This document shows, piece after piece, positions 54,470 through 64,000 of a DNA stretch of 64,000 bases. The stretch's first letter is position 1. Each line of letters begins with the position of its first letter. This DNA comes from Pegoplata infirma (Eukaryota; Arthropoda; Insecta; Diptera; Anthomyiidae), in NCBI GenBank assembly GCA_963921195.1, contig OY992537.1, forward strand, positions 19,741,125-19,805,124, in the 5' to 3' direction. A program made the position numbers and the translations under genes. The notes beneath the pieces were generated by a model, which saw only the letters and a list, made by a program, of their open reading frames with translations, searched no databases and had not been told where the DNA came from.

Positions 54470-57400
54470 TATAGAAATTATTTTATCGATTATAAATTTT
54501 CAATAGAAAATTTTTTATTGATTATATATTTTCTACAGAAAATTATAATTTTTGTATAGAAAAATTTTTATCGATGATAAATTTTCTATAGAAAATTTTT
54601 TATCGCTTATAAATTTTTTATAGAAAATTTTTTAAACGATTATAAATTTTCTATTTTCTATAAATAAAAACTTTTTATCGATTATTTCTATAGAAAATTT
54701 TCTATACGAAATTTATAACATAATTTATAACCGATAAAAAAATTTTTATAGAAAATTTATAATAAAATTTGTAATCGATAAAAAATGTTCTATATAATAA
54801 TTATAATCGATAAAAAATTTTCTGTATAAAATTTATAATCGATAAAAAATGTTCCATACAAAATTTATAATACAATTTATATACGACAAAAAATATTTAT
54901 AGAAAATTTATAATAAAATTTATAATCGACAAAAAATTTTCCATAGAAAATTTATAATCGATAAAAAATTTTCTATACAAAATTTTTTTCGATTATAAAT
55001 TTTGTATAGAAAATTTTTTATCGATTATAAATTTTCTATGGACAATTTTTTGTCGATTATAAATTTTATTATAAATTTTCTATAAAATATTCAAGAAAAT
55101 TATTTTTTGTTTTAAATTTATTTATGTTGGTCATTTTTGCAAGACTTAATCGACACGTGTTTCGGAATTTGTCAAGATTCCATTGTCAAGATTATTTAGC
55201 AAAAATAGAAACGTTATACTACTAAATAATCTTGACAATGGAATCTTGACAAATTCCGAAACACGTGTCGATTAAGTCTTGCAAAAATGACCAACATAAA
55301 TAAATTTAAAACAAAAAATAATTTTCTTGAAAATTATGCTATGAGAATATCATGGTTTTAATTAGTAAAGAAAATAATGACCTCGAGCCAGAATAAACAT
55401 CCTCACAAAATATAATATTTTAAAGGTCGAATAAAACAATTTTTATTTATTAATAAAAATTAATCAGAATTTTCTATAAAATTTATAATCGATAAAAAAT
55501 TTTCTCTAGAAAATTTATAATCGATAAAAAATGTTCTATAGAAAATTTATAATCTATAAAAAATTTTCTATAAAAAATTTATGATTGCTAACAAATTTTC
55601 TATGGAAAATTTATAATCGATAACAAATTTTCTATAGAAAATTTAAAATCGCTTACAAATTCTTTATAGAAAATTTAAAATCGATAACAAATTTTTTATA
55701 GAAAATTTATAATCGATAACGAATTTTCTATAGAAAATTTATAATCGATAAAAAATGTCAATAGAAAATTTATAATTGAAAAAAATAGGTATTTAGAAAA
55801 TGTATGATCGATAACAAATTTTCTTTAGAAAATTTGTAATCGATAACAAACAAACAAAAATTTTTATTAATTTTCTATAGAAAATTTATCAACGATAAAA
55901 AATTTTCTATAGAAAATTTATAATCAATAAAAACTTTTCTGTAGAAAATTTAAAATCGATAAAAATTTTCTATAAAAAATTTATAATCAATAAAATTTTT
56001 TTTTTTGAAAATCCATAATAAAATTTTTAATTTTCTATAGCAAATTTATATTCGATAACAAATTTTCTATTGTAAATTTATAATTTTATTTATCGATTAG
56101 AAATTTTTTATAGAAATTTTTTCATCGATTATAAATTTTTTTATAAAAAATTTGTTATCGATTATAAATTTTTAAAATATTGTTATAAATATATATAGTA
56201 GATAAAAAAATTTCTATAGACAATTTTTAATTTTCTCAGATTTAGATAATTAATCATTTGTTATCGATTATAAATTTTCCGTAAAAAATTTGTTATCGAT
56301 TATAAATTTCCTATTGAAAATTTGTTATCGATTATAAATTTTCTACAGAAAATTTGTTATCGATTACAAATTTTTTATAGAAACTTTTTCAACGATTATA
56401 AATTTTCCATAAAAAATTTGTATCGATTATAAATTTTTAAAATTTTCTAGGAATATTTTTAATCGATAAAAAAAATTTCTATAAAAAATTTATAATCAAT
56501 AACAATTTTTCTACAGAAAATTTATAATCGATTACAAATTATAAATTTTATATAGAACATTTTTTATCGATTATAAATTTTCTAAAGAATTTTTTTTTAT
56601 CGATTATAAATTTTTCATAGAAAATTTCAATAATTTATTTTTAAAATTTCTTTTCTGTAGAAAATTTATGATCGATGAAAAAGTTTCTATAGCAAATTTA
56701 AAATCAATAAAAATTTTCTATAGAAAATTTATTTTCGATAACACATTATAAATTTTCTAAATCTGAGAAAATTAAAATTATAAATTTTCTATAGAAATTT
56801 TTTATTCATTATAAATTTTCTATAGAAAATTTTAAAAATTTATAATCGATAACAAATTTTTTGTAGAAAATTTATAATCGATGAAAAAGTTTGTCTATTT
56901 TTTTGTTAAAAATAATATAATCGATAACAAATTATAAATTTTCTATAAAAATTTTTTATCGATTATAAATTTTCTATAAAAAATTTGTTATCGATTATAA
57001 ATTTTCTATAGAAACTTTTTTAAGGATTATAAATTTCCTAACAATTTTTTTATAGAAAATTTATAATCGATAAAAAATTTTTATAGAAGATTTATAATTT
57101 TCTCAGATTTAGAAATTTTATAATTTGTTATCGATTATAAATTTTTTTTTTTAGAAAATTTTTTCTCGATAACTATTTTTCTACAGAAAATTTATAATTG
57201 ATTGAAAAAATCAATAACAAATTTTGTATAGAAAATTTATAATCGATAACAAATTATAAATTTTCTATAGAAAATTTTTATCGATCATAAATTTTTTTAT
57301 CGATTATAAATTTTTCATAGAAAATTTTTAATTTTTTTTTTTTAATTTCTAAATTGTTCTATAGAAAATTTATAATCGATGAAAAAGTTTCTATAGAAAA

Positions 57401-57900
57401 TTTAAAATCGATAAAAAATTTTATAGAAAATTTATTATCGATAGCAAATTTGTTACAGAAAATTTATAGTCGATAACAAAATTTCTATAATTTGCTAAAA
57501 TCTGAGAAAATTAAAATTATAAATTTTCTATACAATTTTTTTAATCGATTATATATTTTCTATAAAATTTTAAATTTTCTATAGAAAATTATAAATTTTC
57601 TATAAAATTTTAAATTTTCTATAGAAAATTATAAATTTTCTATGGAAAAATAATTTATAATCGATAAAAATTTTTTTGTCGTTTAGAAAATTTTCTATAG
57701 AAAATTTGTTATAGATTACAAAATTTTGTTTAAAAAATTTGTTATCGATTACAAAATTATTAAATATATAATCTATAATTTTTTTTTTTAGAAAATTTAT
57801 AATCGATAAAAAAATTTTCTATAGAAAATTTGTAATCGATAAAAAATGTTCTATAACAAATTTATAATCGATAAAAAACTTTTTATAACAAATTTAAAAA
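54470..57900. repeat. Minisatellite built of two palindromic words, about 30-35-bp unit
   Basis: TTTATAATCGATAAA alternates with TTTTCTATAGAAAA for about 3.4 kb, in both orientations because each word is nearly self-complementary. Roughly one hundred diverged units occur. Near 54985 a local near-perfect palindrome with arms of about 90 bp is formed, and at 57560-57640 a unit pair is duplicated in tandem. The CTATAGAAAA word is shared with the minisatellite at 43780. The array is interrupted by the hairpin at 55090-55331. Confidence 0.85.
55090..55331. repeat. Perfect hairpin with 109-bp arms, hammerhead-like fold in each arm
   Basis: 55090-55198 is the exact reverse complement of 55223-55331; the loop is 24 bp. 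The plus-strand right arm contains TTCCGAAACACGTGTCGATT, the word type found in hammerhead ribozymes of Penelope-like elements, and the surrounding bases fold into three stems (see findings). No protein. Perfect arms imply a recent origin. The hairpin lies inside the minisatellite. Confidence 0.9.
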
Positions 57901-58220
57901 CTCTATTTTACTGGCATTTTTCCAAACCTCTAAAAATTAATATCATTGATAAATCTCATCAAGCAGATTCCAACAAAGAAAAAATCAAGGATCGATGAAA
58001 AATATTTAGCGAGATATATTGCTTTAAAGTTAAAAGCGAAATCGCTTATATCTCGGCTTGTAATGGTCCGATCGGATTGAATAGTGTATCGTTGAAAAGA
58101 TAATTTTAATCTTGATACTAAAATCTTAAGATAAATTACACGTTATAATAACAAAAAAAAGAGAATATGTATATCCAAAATGCGACAGAAAAAAAAATCA
58201 GCTTTACTTTGAACCTTATA
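57901..58220. other. No recognisable feature
   Basis: Unassigned DNA between the minisatellite and the next small element. AAATCGCTTATATCTCGGCT at 58040 has the look of a repeat module but no second copy was seen. Confidence 0.4.
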
Positions 58221-58347
58221 CCCAATTTACACTTGACGTGAAATCTCGTTCGAACGAGATTTCGATCATATGGTTGTGTACAAAATGATACAGACCATAT
58301 AATTGAAATCTCGTTCGAAAGAGATTTCTTCTCCGGTGTGAATAGGC
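58221..58347. mobile_element. Tiny MITE containing two 24-bp palindromes
   Basis: 58240-58263 is a perfect 24-bp palindrome, GAAATCTCGTTC and its complement. 58305-58328 repeats it with one change. The whole segment is also an inverted repeat: AATTTACAC and CATATGGT on the left pair with ACCATATAA and GTGTGAATAGG on the right. Size is about 127 bp and it has no coding capacity. The class is unknown. Confidence 0.7.
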
Positions 58348-58531
58348 CTTTAATTATTTGTTCCTTGATTTTTTTTTTTTCGTTGAATTCTTCGATCCTT
58401 GTAGTAAAAAAAATTTGTTTTTTTTACTTAAAAAAAAAGGAAAACAAATTTGGAGCAATGCCAGCCAAATAGAGTTGTTCCACACTCACATACCTGTAAA
58501 ATTAATAATAAAAAAAAAAGAGATTGGGAAC

Positions 58532-59769
58532 AAGTCAAGTTTACATCCACCCATGGAAAAATTTTGAAATTTTTTGACCTTTGACCTCTGACCCCACTGA
58601 GTTCAAAAAAAATATTTTTTTGGGGGGCAAACGCCCTCCAGAGGGTGGGCGTGGCCCTAAAGGTAAAACCGTTTTTTGGAATTTTCTCAAAAACTACTAA
58701 AGATATATGGTTGATTAATAGCTCAAATTCAAGCTTATTTCAAGACCTTTCTTTTGGTATGCAAAAAGGGTGACATGACATAATCCCCATTACCGTTATG
58801 GGGATTATGACCAAATTCATTTCGGTCATAATCCCCATAATGGTAGTGGGGACTATGACCGAAAATTTATTGGACATAATCCCAATAAAAAACGGACATA
58901 ATTCCCAGATTTATGGGCATAATGACCACGTAACAAATGGCCATAATCCCCATTATGGGGATTATGTCTTCTATACTAGTTGGTCATAGTCCCCAAAATT
59001 AAAAGAGTTTTTTTTTACTTAAAAGTTTTCTGCGTAGCCGGCCTTCGGCCGGGCTTAGGGATTACAAACTCCATGCATTAAACCCACCCTCTCTGCAGAA
59101 AATGGGGATTATGACCAAAATTGCTTTGGACTGGCGGTTATGACCGAAAAAAGTTCGGTCGTAATCCCAACAAGGAACGGACATAATCCCTATAGGGTTT
59201 GTGACTCACTTTTTTGCATACCAAAAGATCTTAAAATAAGCAATACAATAAGCTTTAATATAACCTTATTTTTTATTATTTACATTCGCATTTACTTTTT
59301 TTTAAAAATCGAGTGGTTTACATTTAAATGGAAAAAAAGGTTTAAATAAAAAAAAAAACTCCAGAACATTATATACCAGTGGAAAGGTCTTGACCTTAGC
59401 TTTAATTTAATTTCATAAAAAACATACCATATAATCGATGCAAAGTCAAGAAATCCGTAGTTTAGTAATTTTTTTTTTTTTAATTTTCAAACATTAAAAT
59501 TTTCACACTTTCAACTATGGCAACCCCCATCTTTTTGCACACCAAAAGAAAGGCCTTGAAATAAGCTTTAATTTGAGCCATAAATCAACCATATATGTTA
59601 AGTAGTTTTTGAGAAAATTGCTATTTTTGTTTTAACTTTAGGGCCACGCCCACCCTCTTGTGGGCGTTTGCCCACGACAAAAGTGGTACCACTCGACTCA
59701 GAATGAAGTCCTTATTCGATTATCAAAGTTTCATCAGATTTGGATGGGTGGAGGTAAACTTGACTTAAG
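58532..59769. mobile_element. Long-armed inverted-repeat element, 1.2 kb
   Basis: Arms of about 230 bp run from 58532 (AAGTCAAGTTTACATCCACC, GGGCAAACGCCC, AGAGGGTGGGCGTGGCCCTA, TATATGGTTGATTAATAGCT, CTTTCTTTTGGTATGCAAAA) and back from 59769 with the same words complemented. The central 760 bp contain the GGGGATTATGACC array and some unassigned AT-rich DNA (59200-59520). No protein. A GC hairpin, GCCGGCCTTCGGCCGGGC, sits at 59037-59054. The short frames at 58798 and 59140 are products of the motif array. Confidence 0.75.
58777..59192. repeat. Array of 14 GGGGATTATGACC motifs in both orientations
   Basis: Plus-strand copies start near 58800, 58848, 58915, 58956, 59104 and 59135. Inverted copies (GGTCATAATCCCC and variants such as GGACATAATCCC) start near 58777, 58824, 58874, 58896, 58939, 58982, 59157 and 59179. 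Spacers differ in sequence and length, so this is neither a simple tandem repeat nor a CRISPR. Adjacent opposite copies can form hairpins. Confidence 0.85.
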
Positions 59770-60240
59770 CCAGAAATTGTAATCCAAATCAACTTTACCA
59801 ACAGTGCGTACCACGACGACCAGTATTCTTGGTATGTTGACCACAGACATGGATACCTTAATAATGACGCAAACCTCGTTTAGAGCGGATCTTCTCCAAA
59901 AGTTTTAAATCGACAAGCTATTTGGAATCCAATAATAGCTGGAAAGCACTGGAAAAGAAAATAATGATTAACATAACCATTTATGAATACTCTTTGAACC
60001 CTCTACTTACATGATGAAAAATAAAGCTGTATTATTGTATTTAGAGTACTTTTTTCTCTGGGTACTTGCCATTTATTTATTTTTATTAACTGCATCAAAG
60101 ACATATTAAACTGCATGTTAAAAATCAAAAAAAAAAATAATAATTTCGTGTGAGACAAACTAAAATATTTATACATTTTTTATGAGGGATGGAAAATGAA
60201 GTACTTAAGTACTTTTTTTTATTGTCAAAAGCACTCATTT
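59770..60240. other. Unassigned DNA
   Basis: 59775-60000 is somewhat richer in GC than its surroundings and looks like unique sequence, but no frame with a recognisable domain was found on either strand. Confidence 0.35.
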
Positions 60241-60932
60241 TTAAATTGGTCGAGGTTAACCTTTACAGGTTATCCCACTAAACGTATGATACCTTCCAAA
60301 TAACTTAGGTAAAGTTATAAAGTTTACACTTTGGAAAAACAACTATGTCAAATATTTAAACATTATAAAGGAAAAAGATAATAAATGGTGCTACAAAGTG
60401 AACTTTGTTATAATACAAATTTATGTCAATGGTAATATTAATTCAAACTTTGGAAATTTAAATACAACTTGTATATTTTCTTTGAAACCATATAAAAAAA
60501 ATGTTACCTAAGTTACAGTAGTTATTCTTACACCAGTTTTTTTTTTGCGTGTACACTTTTTCAATATTAAAAAAAATTTCGTTTTGAGGGCTTAGTCCAC
60601 AAAAAATGAAAATGCCTTTATCTCGAGAAGGTGATTCGATACAACTTTTCTGATGACAGATTCGTGTTTAGGAGGCCAAAATACTTTAGAAAATGTATCC
60701 AACATGTCTGTGCAAAAACCGTGTAGAGTAGTGTTAATGTTTATATATTTTTAACGAAAATAGTAGTTAACTTTTATTTTTTTAAATACTTTTTTTGTGA
60801 TTTCGTGTTATATGTATGTTTTTTAGCTTTGTTTTGATTTTTTATTGTTCGGAAGGGGGGGGGCTGTTACCCACCCCAGAATAATGGCCTAGATACGCTT
60901 ATGCCTACACCACAGGCATAAGCTGTACAGGG

Positions 60933-61199
60933 TACAGATGGTCGCGTGAGTGACTTTTGACTCACACTCACGAGTACTCACACCAACTTCACTCACGAAA
61001 CTTTTTTTTTTAAAAAAAAAATTGCTTTTTTTGGAATGAAAGAAAATATAAAGAGAAAATAAAGCACGCAAAAAAATGACTCACGCAAACTCACTCACGC
61101 AATTATTTTTCCACTCACTCACAACCACTTGAGTAAAATTGAGTTTCAGCCACACTCAAGCGTGCATCACGCACAAATCTGCTCATGTGCCCATCTCAA
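60933..61199. mobile_element. Small hAT-type element with CACTCAC repeats
   Basis: The ends TACAGATGGTCGC and, inward from the right, TTGAGATGGGCAC are flanked by GTACAGGG (60925-60932) and GTACAGGA (61200-61207), an 8-bp duplication with one change. CACTCACG and ACTCACGCAA words crowd both halves. 267 bp, non-coding. Confidence 0.6.
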
Positions 61200-61211
61200 G
61201 TACAGGATATT

Positions 61212-61323
61212 GTGAGTTTGTCTTAATGTTTGTAACTATCCGAAATATTGGTCCTAAACCAAACTTCAAGTATAGCGATCGATTTAGAATCACTTTCTGG
61301 GTCGATTTAGCGATGTCCGTCCA
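61212..61323 (+). mobile_element. mini-me-type retroposon fragment
   Basis: GTTTGTAACTATCCGAAATA, TTGGTCCTAAACC and TTTAGCGATGTCCGTCC follow the order of the 5' part of mini-me copies 1 and 2. The sequence departs right after two GTCC units, so this is a diverged truncated copy. Confidence 0.75.
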
Positions 61324-61593
61324 TGTAAACAGTAATTAAACCATTAATTGATCCCTAAAGTTCTCATCTATGCTGAATGTAAAATCGACCACTTGTTCGG
61401 TAGGGTATCGTGATTAATATGCCTAGATTTAAACCGTTTTTTACTATACAATAGCGGCGCAGCCGAATTTTTTTTTTCAGCCGCGCTGTTCTAAAAAAAA
61501 CGCGGCGCGCAGCCGAAACGCCGCCGCCGCCGAAAATTTTGCTCTTTAGCCGCCGCCGAAAATTTTGCATCGGCTTGCTTCACTGGCAACGAG

Positions 61594-62740
61594 TCGCGTT
61601 ATAAAAATTTGAATGCAATTTATTGTTGTAACTATAAATCTTACACAGAAATTTTGACAATGCGGTAAGTAAAAATTCACAGAAGAACAAATTTTGGATA
61701 AAAGATTTTTTCGTACCTAATGGTAAGAAACCCGTTCTTAGTGAACAGTAAATAATATTAAACACAAAAATTCATAATAAATACATATTTATAACATTTT
61801 TAAATACGAATAACCTACAAATATTCTTTTTCGTGGTATTTGGATACACAATTATAATACTACTATAATTTAATTCATTGAAAATTAATACCTTAAACTT
61901 TAATTCAGTACTACAATTTTTGTTAATGAATTCATTATATAGAAGCTCTGTTTTTTTTAATGCCATATTAGTTTTAGATTATTTGTCCCTTTTCAATTTT
62001 AAATTAAAATTTAGTTTAATTAATTTTTTTTAATTAAATTTTGGTTTTAATATAATTTGTTTTACAAAATTTTTTATTTTATTCAAATAATGTATTCAAA
62101 TCAACAAATTAAATTTAAAGAATTTATTCAGACATGAATTAATTAAATAATTACAATTAATTAAATAATTGAATTAAATTTTCGAAGGTCAGTTTGAAAC
62201 AATTAAAACAAAAATTAAATTTTTAATTTCAAAAGATTTTCTACTTATATATATTCGTTTAGATTTATACTTATATAATAAAAATTATTTACCTACTCCA
62301 AACATATTAATTAATTTATAAAATAAAAGTTATCAATATAAGTTTAATAAAAATATTTTTTTAAAATACGTTCAAAAAGACTAATAATTTCAAAAGAAAT
62401 TTTAATAAATATTGTAGACATTGATAAAAATACCAAAACATTTTATTTTCTTTTATATACATCATAGAAAAGATTAGAAGGTACGCAGTGTTGTATTTGA
62501 TGTATTTTCCAATATGGTGGCAAAATGCTTGTTCTTCCTCATTTCACACGTATTTAATATCAAATTAGATTCTTTGTTTATAAAAAATGGAATTTGTCTT
62601 TCATTTAATTAAATTTATTATTTATTTTGCTTTATTCAACGTTTTTTTAAAGATAATACGCACTATTTATAGTTTAAAAACTTTTTGTTTCTCATTTGTT
62701 GTTTGCTTTGTTGTTGTTCTCCTTTATGTTGCATTGTTTT
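61594..62740. other. Unassigned AT-rich DNA
   Basis: AAATTAATT-like low-complexity text dominates 61980-62200. No gene, RNA or bounded repeat was recognised; the short frames present show only biased composition. Confidence 0.45.
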
Positions 62741-62744
62741 TATT

Positions 62745-62921
62745 AAACGTCAAAAGTTACATAATGTGCTGTCACTAATACTTATTCAAGCGAAATACGA
62801 CTCTGTTACACTTCTATTTTTTTCTATGATATACATCACAGTACATGAGTAGTAGGTTCACAGGTTTGCATTTGATGTGTGTAAGTATTAGTGACAGCAC
62901 ACGGTGTAACTTTTGACGTTT
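62745..62921. repeat. Inverted repeat with 40-bp arms and about 97-bp loop
   Basis: AAACGTCAAAAGTTACATAA with TGTGCTGTCACTAATACTTA (62745-62784) pairs with 62882-62921, with three mismatches in 40. This could be a small MITE, or a transcribed long hairpin; nothing else supports a gene. Confidence 0.75.
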
Positions 62922-63095
62922 CATACAAAACGTAAACAAACACCATAAATACATACACAAAAGCTCACACGTACAGGCACACATACACTGGGCAGCGATG
63001 ATTATTCTGTACTAATAACCACGCCATCATATTGGAAAGTACGAAATTAGCACCATTGTTTGCATACTAGTCTGTACTGTGATATACATACATAC

Positions 63096-63215
63096 CAGGC
63101 AACCAAGCCGACACGAAATTTTCGGCGGCGGCGGCGCGACTAATTTTGCTTGCCGGCGGCGGCTTTTGTACTTTTCGGTCGGCGGCGGCTCATTCATCGG
63201 CTCATTTTCCATTTC
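63096..63215. mobile_element. Terminal fragment related to the GC-rich hAT-type ends
   Basis: CAGGCAACCAAGCCGAC followed by GAAATTTTCGGCGGCGGCGG and GGCGGCGGCTTTTG strongly resembles the right end of the 52311-61585 element read inward. No opposite end was seen in the window, so it is either solitary or cut by later events. Confidence 0.6.
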
Positions 63216-63276
63216 ATTTTTGTTTTTCGTTGTAGGGTAGTATTTTTGCGAGTTTGTGTTTGGTTTTTGTAATGAT

Positions 63277-63952
63277 TAGTGTTTGGGAATTCCCGGACTT
63301 TTCAATTTCCCGGGAAACGGGAAAAAAATAATTTATTTCCCGGGAATCCCGGGAAATATTCATTATTAATATAAATCATAAAAAACATTAAAATTTGACC
63401 AACTGCCTATTAAAAACAGTTTAATTAGAGATAAACAATTAATTAAAACATAAAAATCAAAAAATAAAAGTTAAAAATCCTGAAATACAATAAAAAAAAA
63501 AACAAAAAAAAATATTGCAACTTTTTTCCCCACAAAAAATCGCAAAAAAATAGCTAAAATCGCAAAAAAAATAAAATTGTGGTATTCGAGCAAAAACTAA
63601 TATAGTTGGCAGCACTTTTAATATTTTTTCTGGAAATGTAAATTCTAGGTTAAAAATTTTTATATTTTTTTGACAGTCTTAGAAAAATTATCATTAACCG
63701 ACGTATATTTTTTGACTTTTTAAGTTTTTTCATGATATTGTCATATATTTTACAATTGGTCAGTTTTCCTATGAAAAATATTTGCAAAAAGCAAATGTAA
63801 TTATACCTGTAGTAAGAAAGATATTAAAAATTAAATGAAAATAAACATTTTTATGTAAAATGGTTTATTTTATAAAATTTCCGGATTTCCCGGGAAAAAT
63901 TAAAAAAAATCCCGGGAAATCCGACCCGGGAATTCCCGGACCCCAAACACTA
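63277..63952. mobile_element. hAT-type element with TTTCCCGGGAA subterminal repeats
   Basis: The ends TAGTGTTTGGG and CCCCAAACACTA are flanked by identical 8-bp repeats GTAATGAT at 63269-63276 and 63953-63960. TTCCCGGGAA and GGAATTCCCGG words are repeated at both ends. At 63590-63612 a TAGTTGGCAGCACTTTT word resembles the end of the CACTGTTGCCAAC family, so a fragment of that family may be nested. 676 bp, no transposase. Confidence 0.9.
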
Positions 63953-64000
63953 GTAATGATACAATCAAAATTTGCATTTTTTTTACCAGTTTTATTGTGC

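Larger units (their letters stand above)
54037..60551. mobile_element. TA-flanked element with CACGCAAAAAAAA ends, 6.5 kb
   Basis: CACGCAAAAAAAAACGG at the left and, inward from the right, CACGCAAAAAAAAAACTGG are bounded by TA (54035-54036 and 60552-60553). CCTAAGTTTA and ACTTAGGTAA words occur near both ends (54110, 54150, 60300, 60510), as in the CACCCAAAAAAA family at 39175 and 47384. The interior holds a minisatellite, a hairpin and a long-armed inverted-repeat element. No gene was found. That the two ends belong to one element is inferred. Confidence 0.55.
53898..60696. mobile_element. Outer inverted-repeat complex of 6.8 kb
   Basis: 53898-54020 (CATTTCCTAAAAATGTTTG, CCTCCTAAAAACGAATCTGA, CCTTCTCGAGACA, TTTTTGTGGACCAAG) is matched in inverted orientation by 60580-60696 (CTTAGTCCACAAAAAATG, TATCTCGAGAAGGTGATTCG, CAGATTCGTGTTTAGGAGG). 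The arms are about 120-130 bp and diverged. A TA-flanked element lies exactly between the arms, so the older structure was probably a short foldback that was later filled. Confidence 0.65.
52311..61585. mobile_element. hAT-type element with GC-rich subterminal CGG repeats, filled with insertions
   Basis: The ends CAGTGAAGCAAGCCG and CGGCTTGCTTCACTG are flanked by identical 8-bp repeats GCAACGAG at 52303-52310 and 61586-61593. Subterminal zones (52320-52435 and 61450-61580) are rich in GCCGCCGCCGAAAATTTTG and GGCGGCTGA-like words, striking in this AT-rich DNA. A related terminal zone lies at 63096. The 9.3-kb span holds many later insertions. The original element was probably under 2 kb. No transposase frame was found. 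Confidence 0.85.

Noticed and set aside
58777..59192. Possible CRISPR or tandem repeat
   Set aside because: Repeats occur in both orientations at irregular spacing, and no cas-like genes exist.
61364..61570. Minus-strand frame with Arg/Gly-rich start
   Set aside because: It translates the CGG-rich subterminal repeats of a hAT-type element and lacks any domain.

Overview
This 64 kb window is AT-rich eukaryotic repeat DNA, most likely from a brachyceran fly. The main pointer is two copies and one fragment of a mini-me-type retroposon, recognised by its GATCTAGCGATGTCCGTCC core followed by a (GTCY)n microsatellite. That family is known from Diptera. No complete host gene is visible. One short exon-like segment, split by a copia element, is the only candidate host coding sequence. 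The long-open reading frames of this window are the copia polyprotein and the artefactual reading frames of a tetranucleotide array.

Layout. 1-3.6 kb: a perfect 128-bp palindrome, motif clusters and unassigned DNA. 3.6-16.3 kb: a mini-me copy whose GTCY tract has grown to an almost pure 11.6-kb (TGTC)n array. 16.3-27.2 kb: LINE 3' ends, a 600-bp hAT-type element, a mariner-like element carrying two layers of nested insertions, and a hAT-type element nested inside another. 27.2-34.8 kb: a pile of inverted-repeat elements, including an inversely oriented pair with CCCAGGCAGAAA ends, a foldback, and a hAT-type element inserted in an identifiable older repeat. 36.3-37.9 kb: a second mini-me copy with only four GTCY units, interrupted by a Transib-like element. 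38.1-38.3 kb: a 200-N assembly gap. 39.6-43.6 kb: a young but RNase H-deleted copia retrotransposon with almost identical LTRs and a 5-bp target duplication. 43.8-47.0 kb: a minisatellite that changes orientation, followed by a 740-bp palindrome. 48.7-51.9 kb: a hAT-type element holding a self-nested element pair. 52.3-61.6 kb: a hAT-type element with GC-rich ends, stuffed with a PIF/Harbinger-like MITE, a 6.8-kb inverted-repeat complex, a second minisatellite, a perfect 109-bp-arm hairpin with a hammerhead-ribozyme-like fold, and a motif array. 63.3-64.0 kb: another hAT-type element.

How the parts relate. Seven elements have identical 8-bp direct repeats at both ends, so target duplications and nesting give a relative order of insertion at several points. 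Almost everything is non-autonomous: the only transposase-like sequence is a broken mariner-type fragment, and the only long intact reading frame of a mobile element is the truncated copia polyprotein. The region looks like a long-lived insertion sink, such as heterochromatin or a large intron, though that setting is inferred. All family names rest on reading termini, motifs and target duplications by eye, not on database searches.
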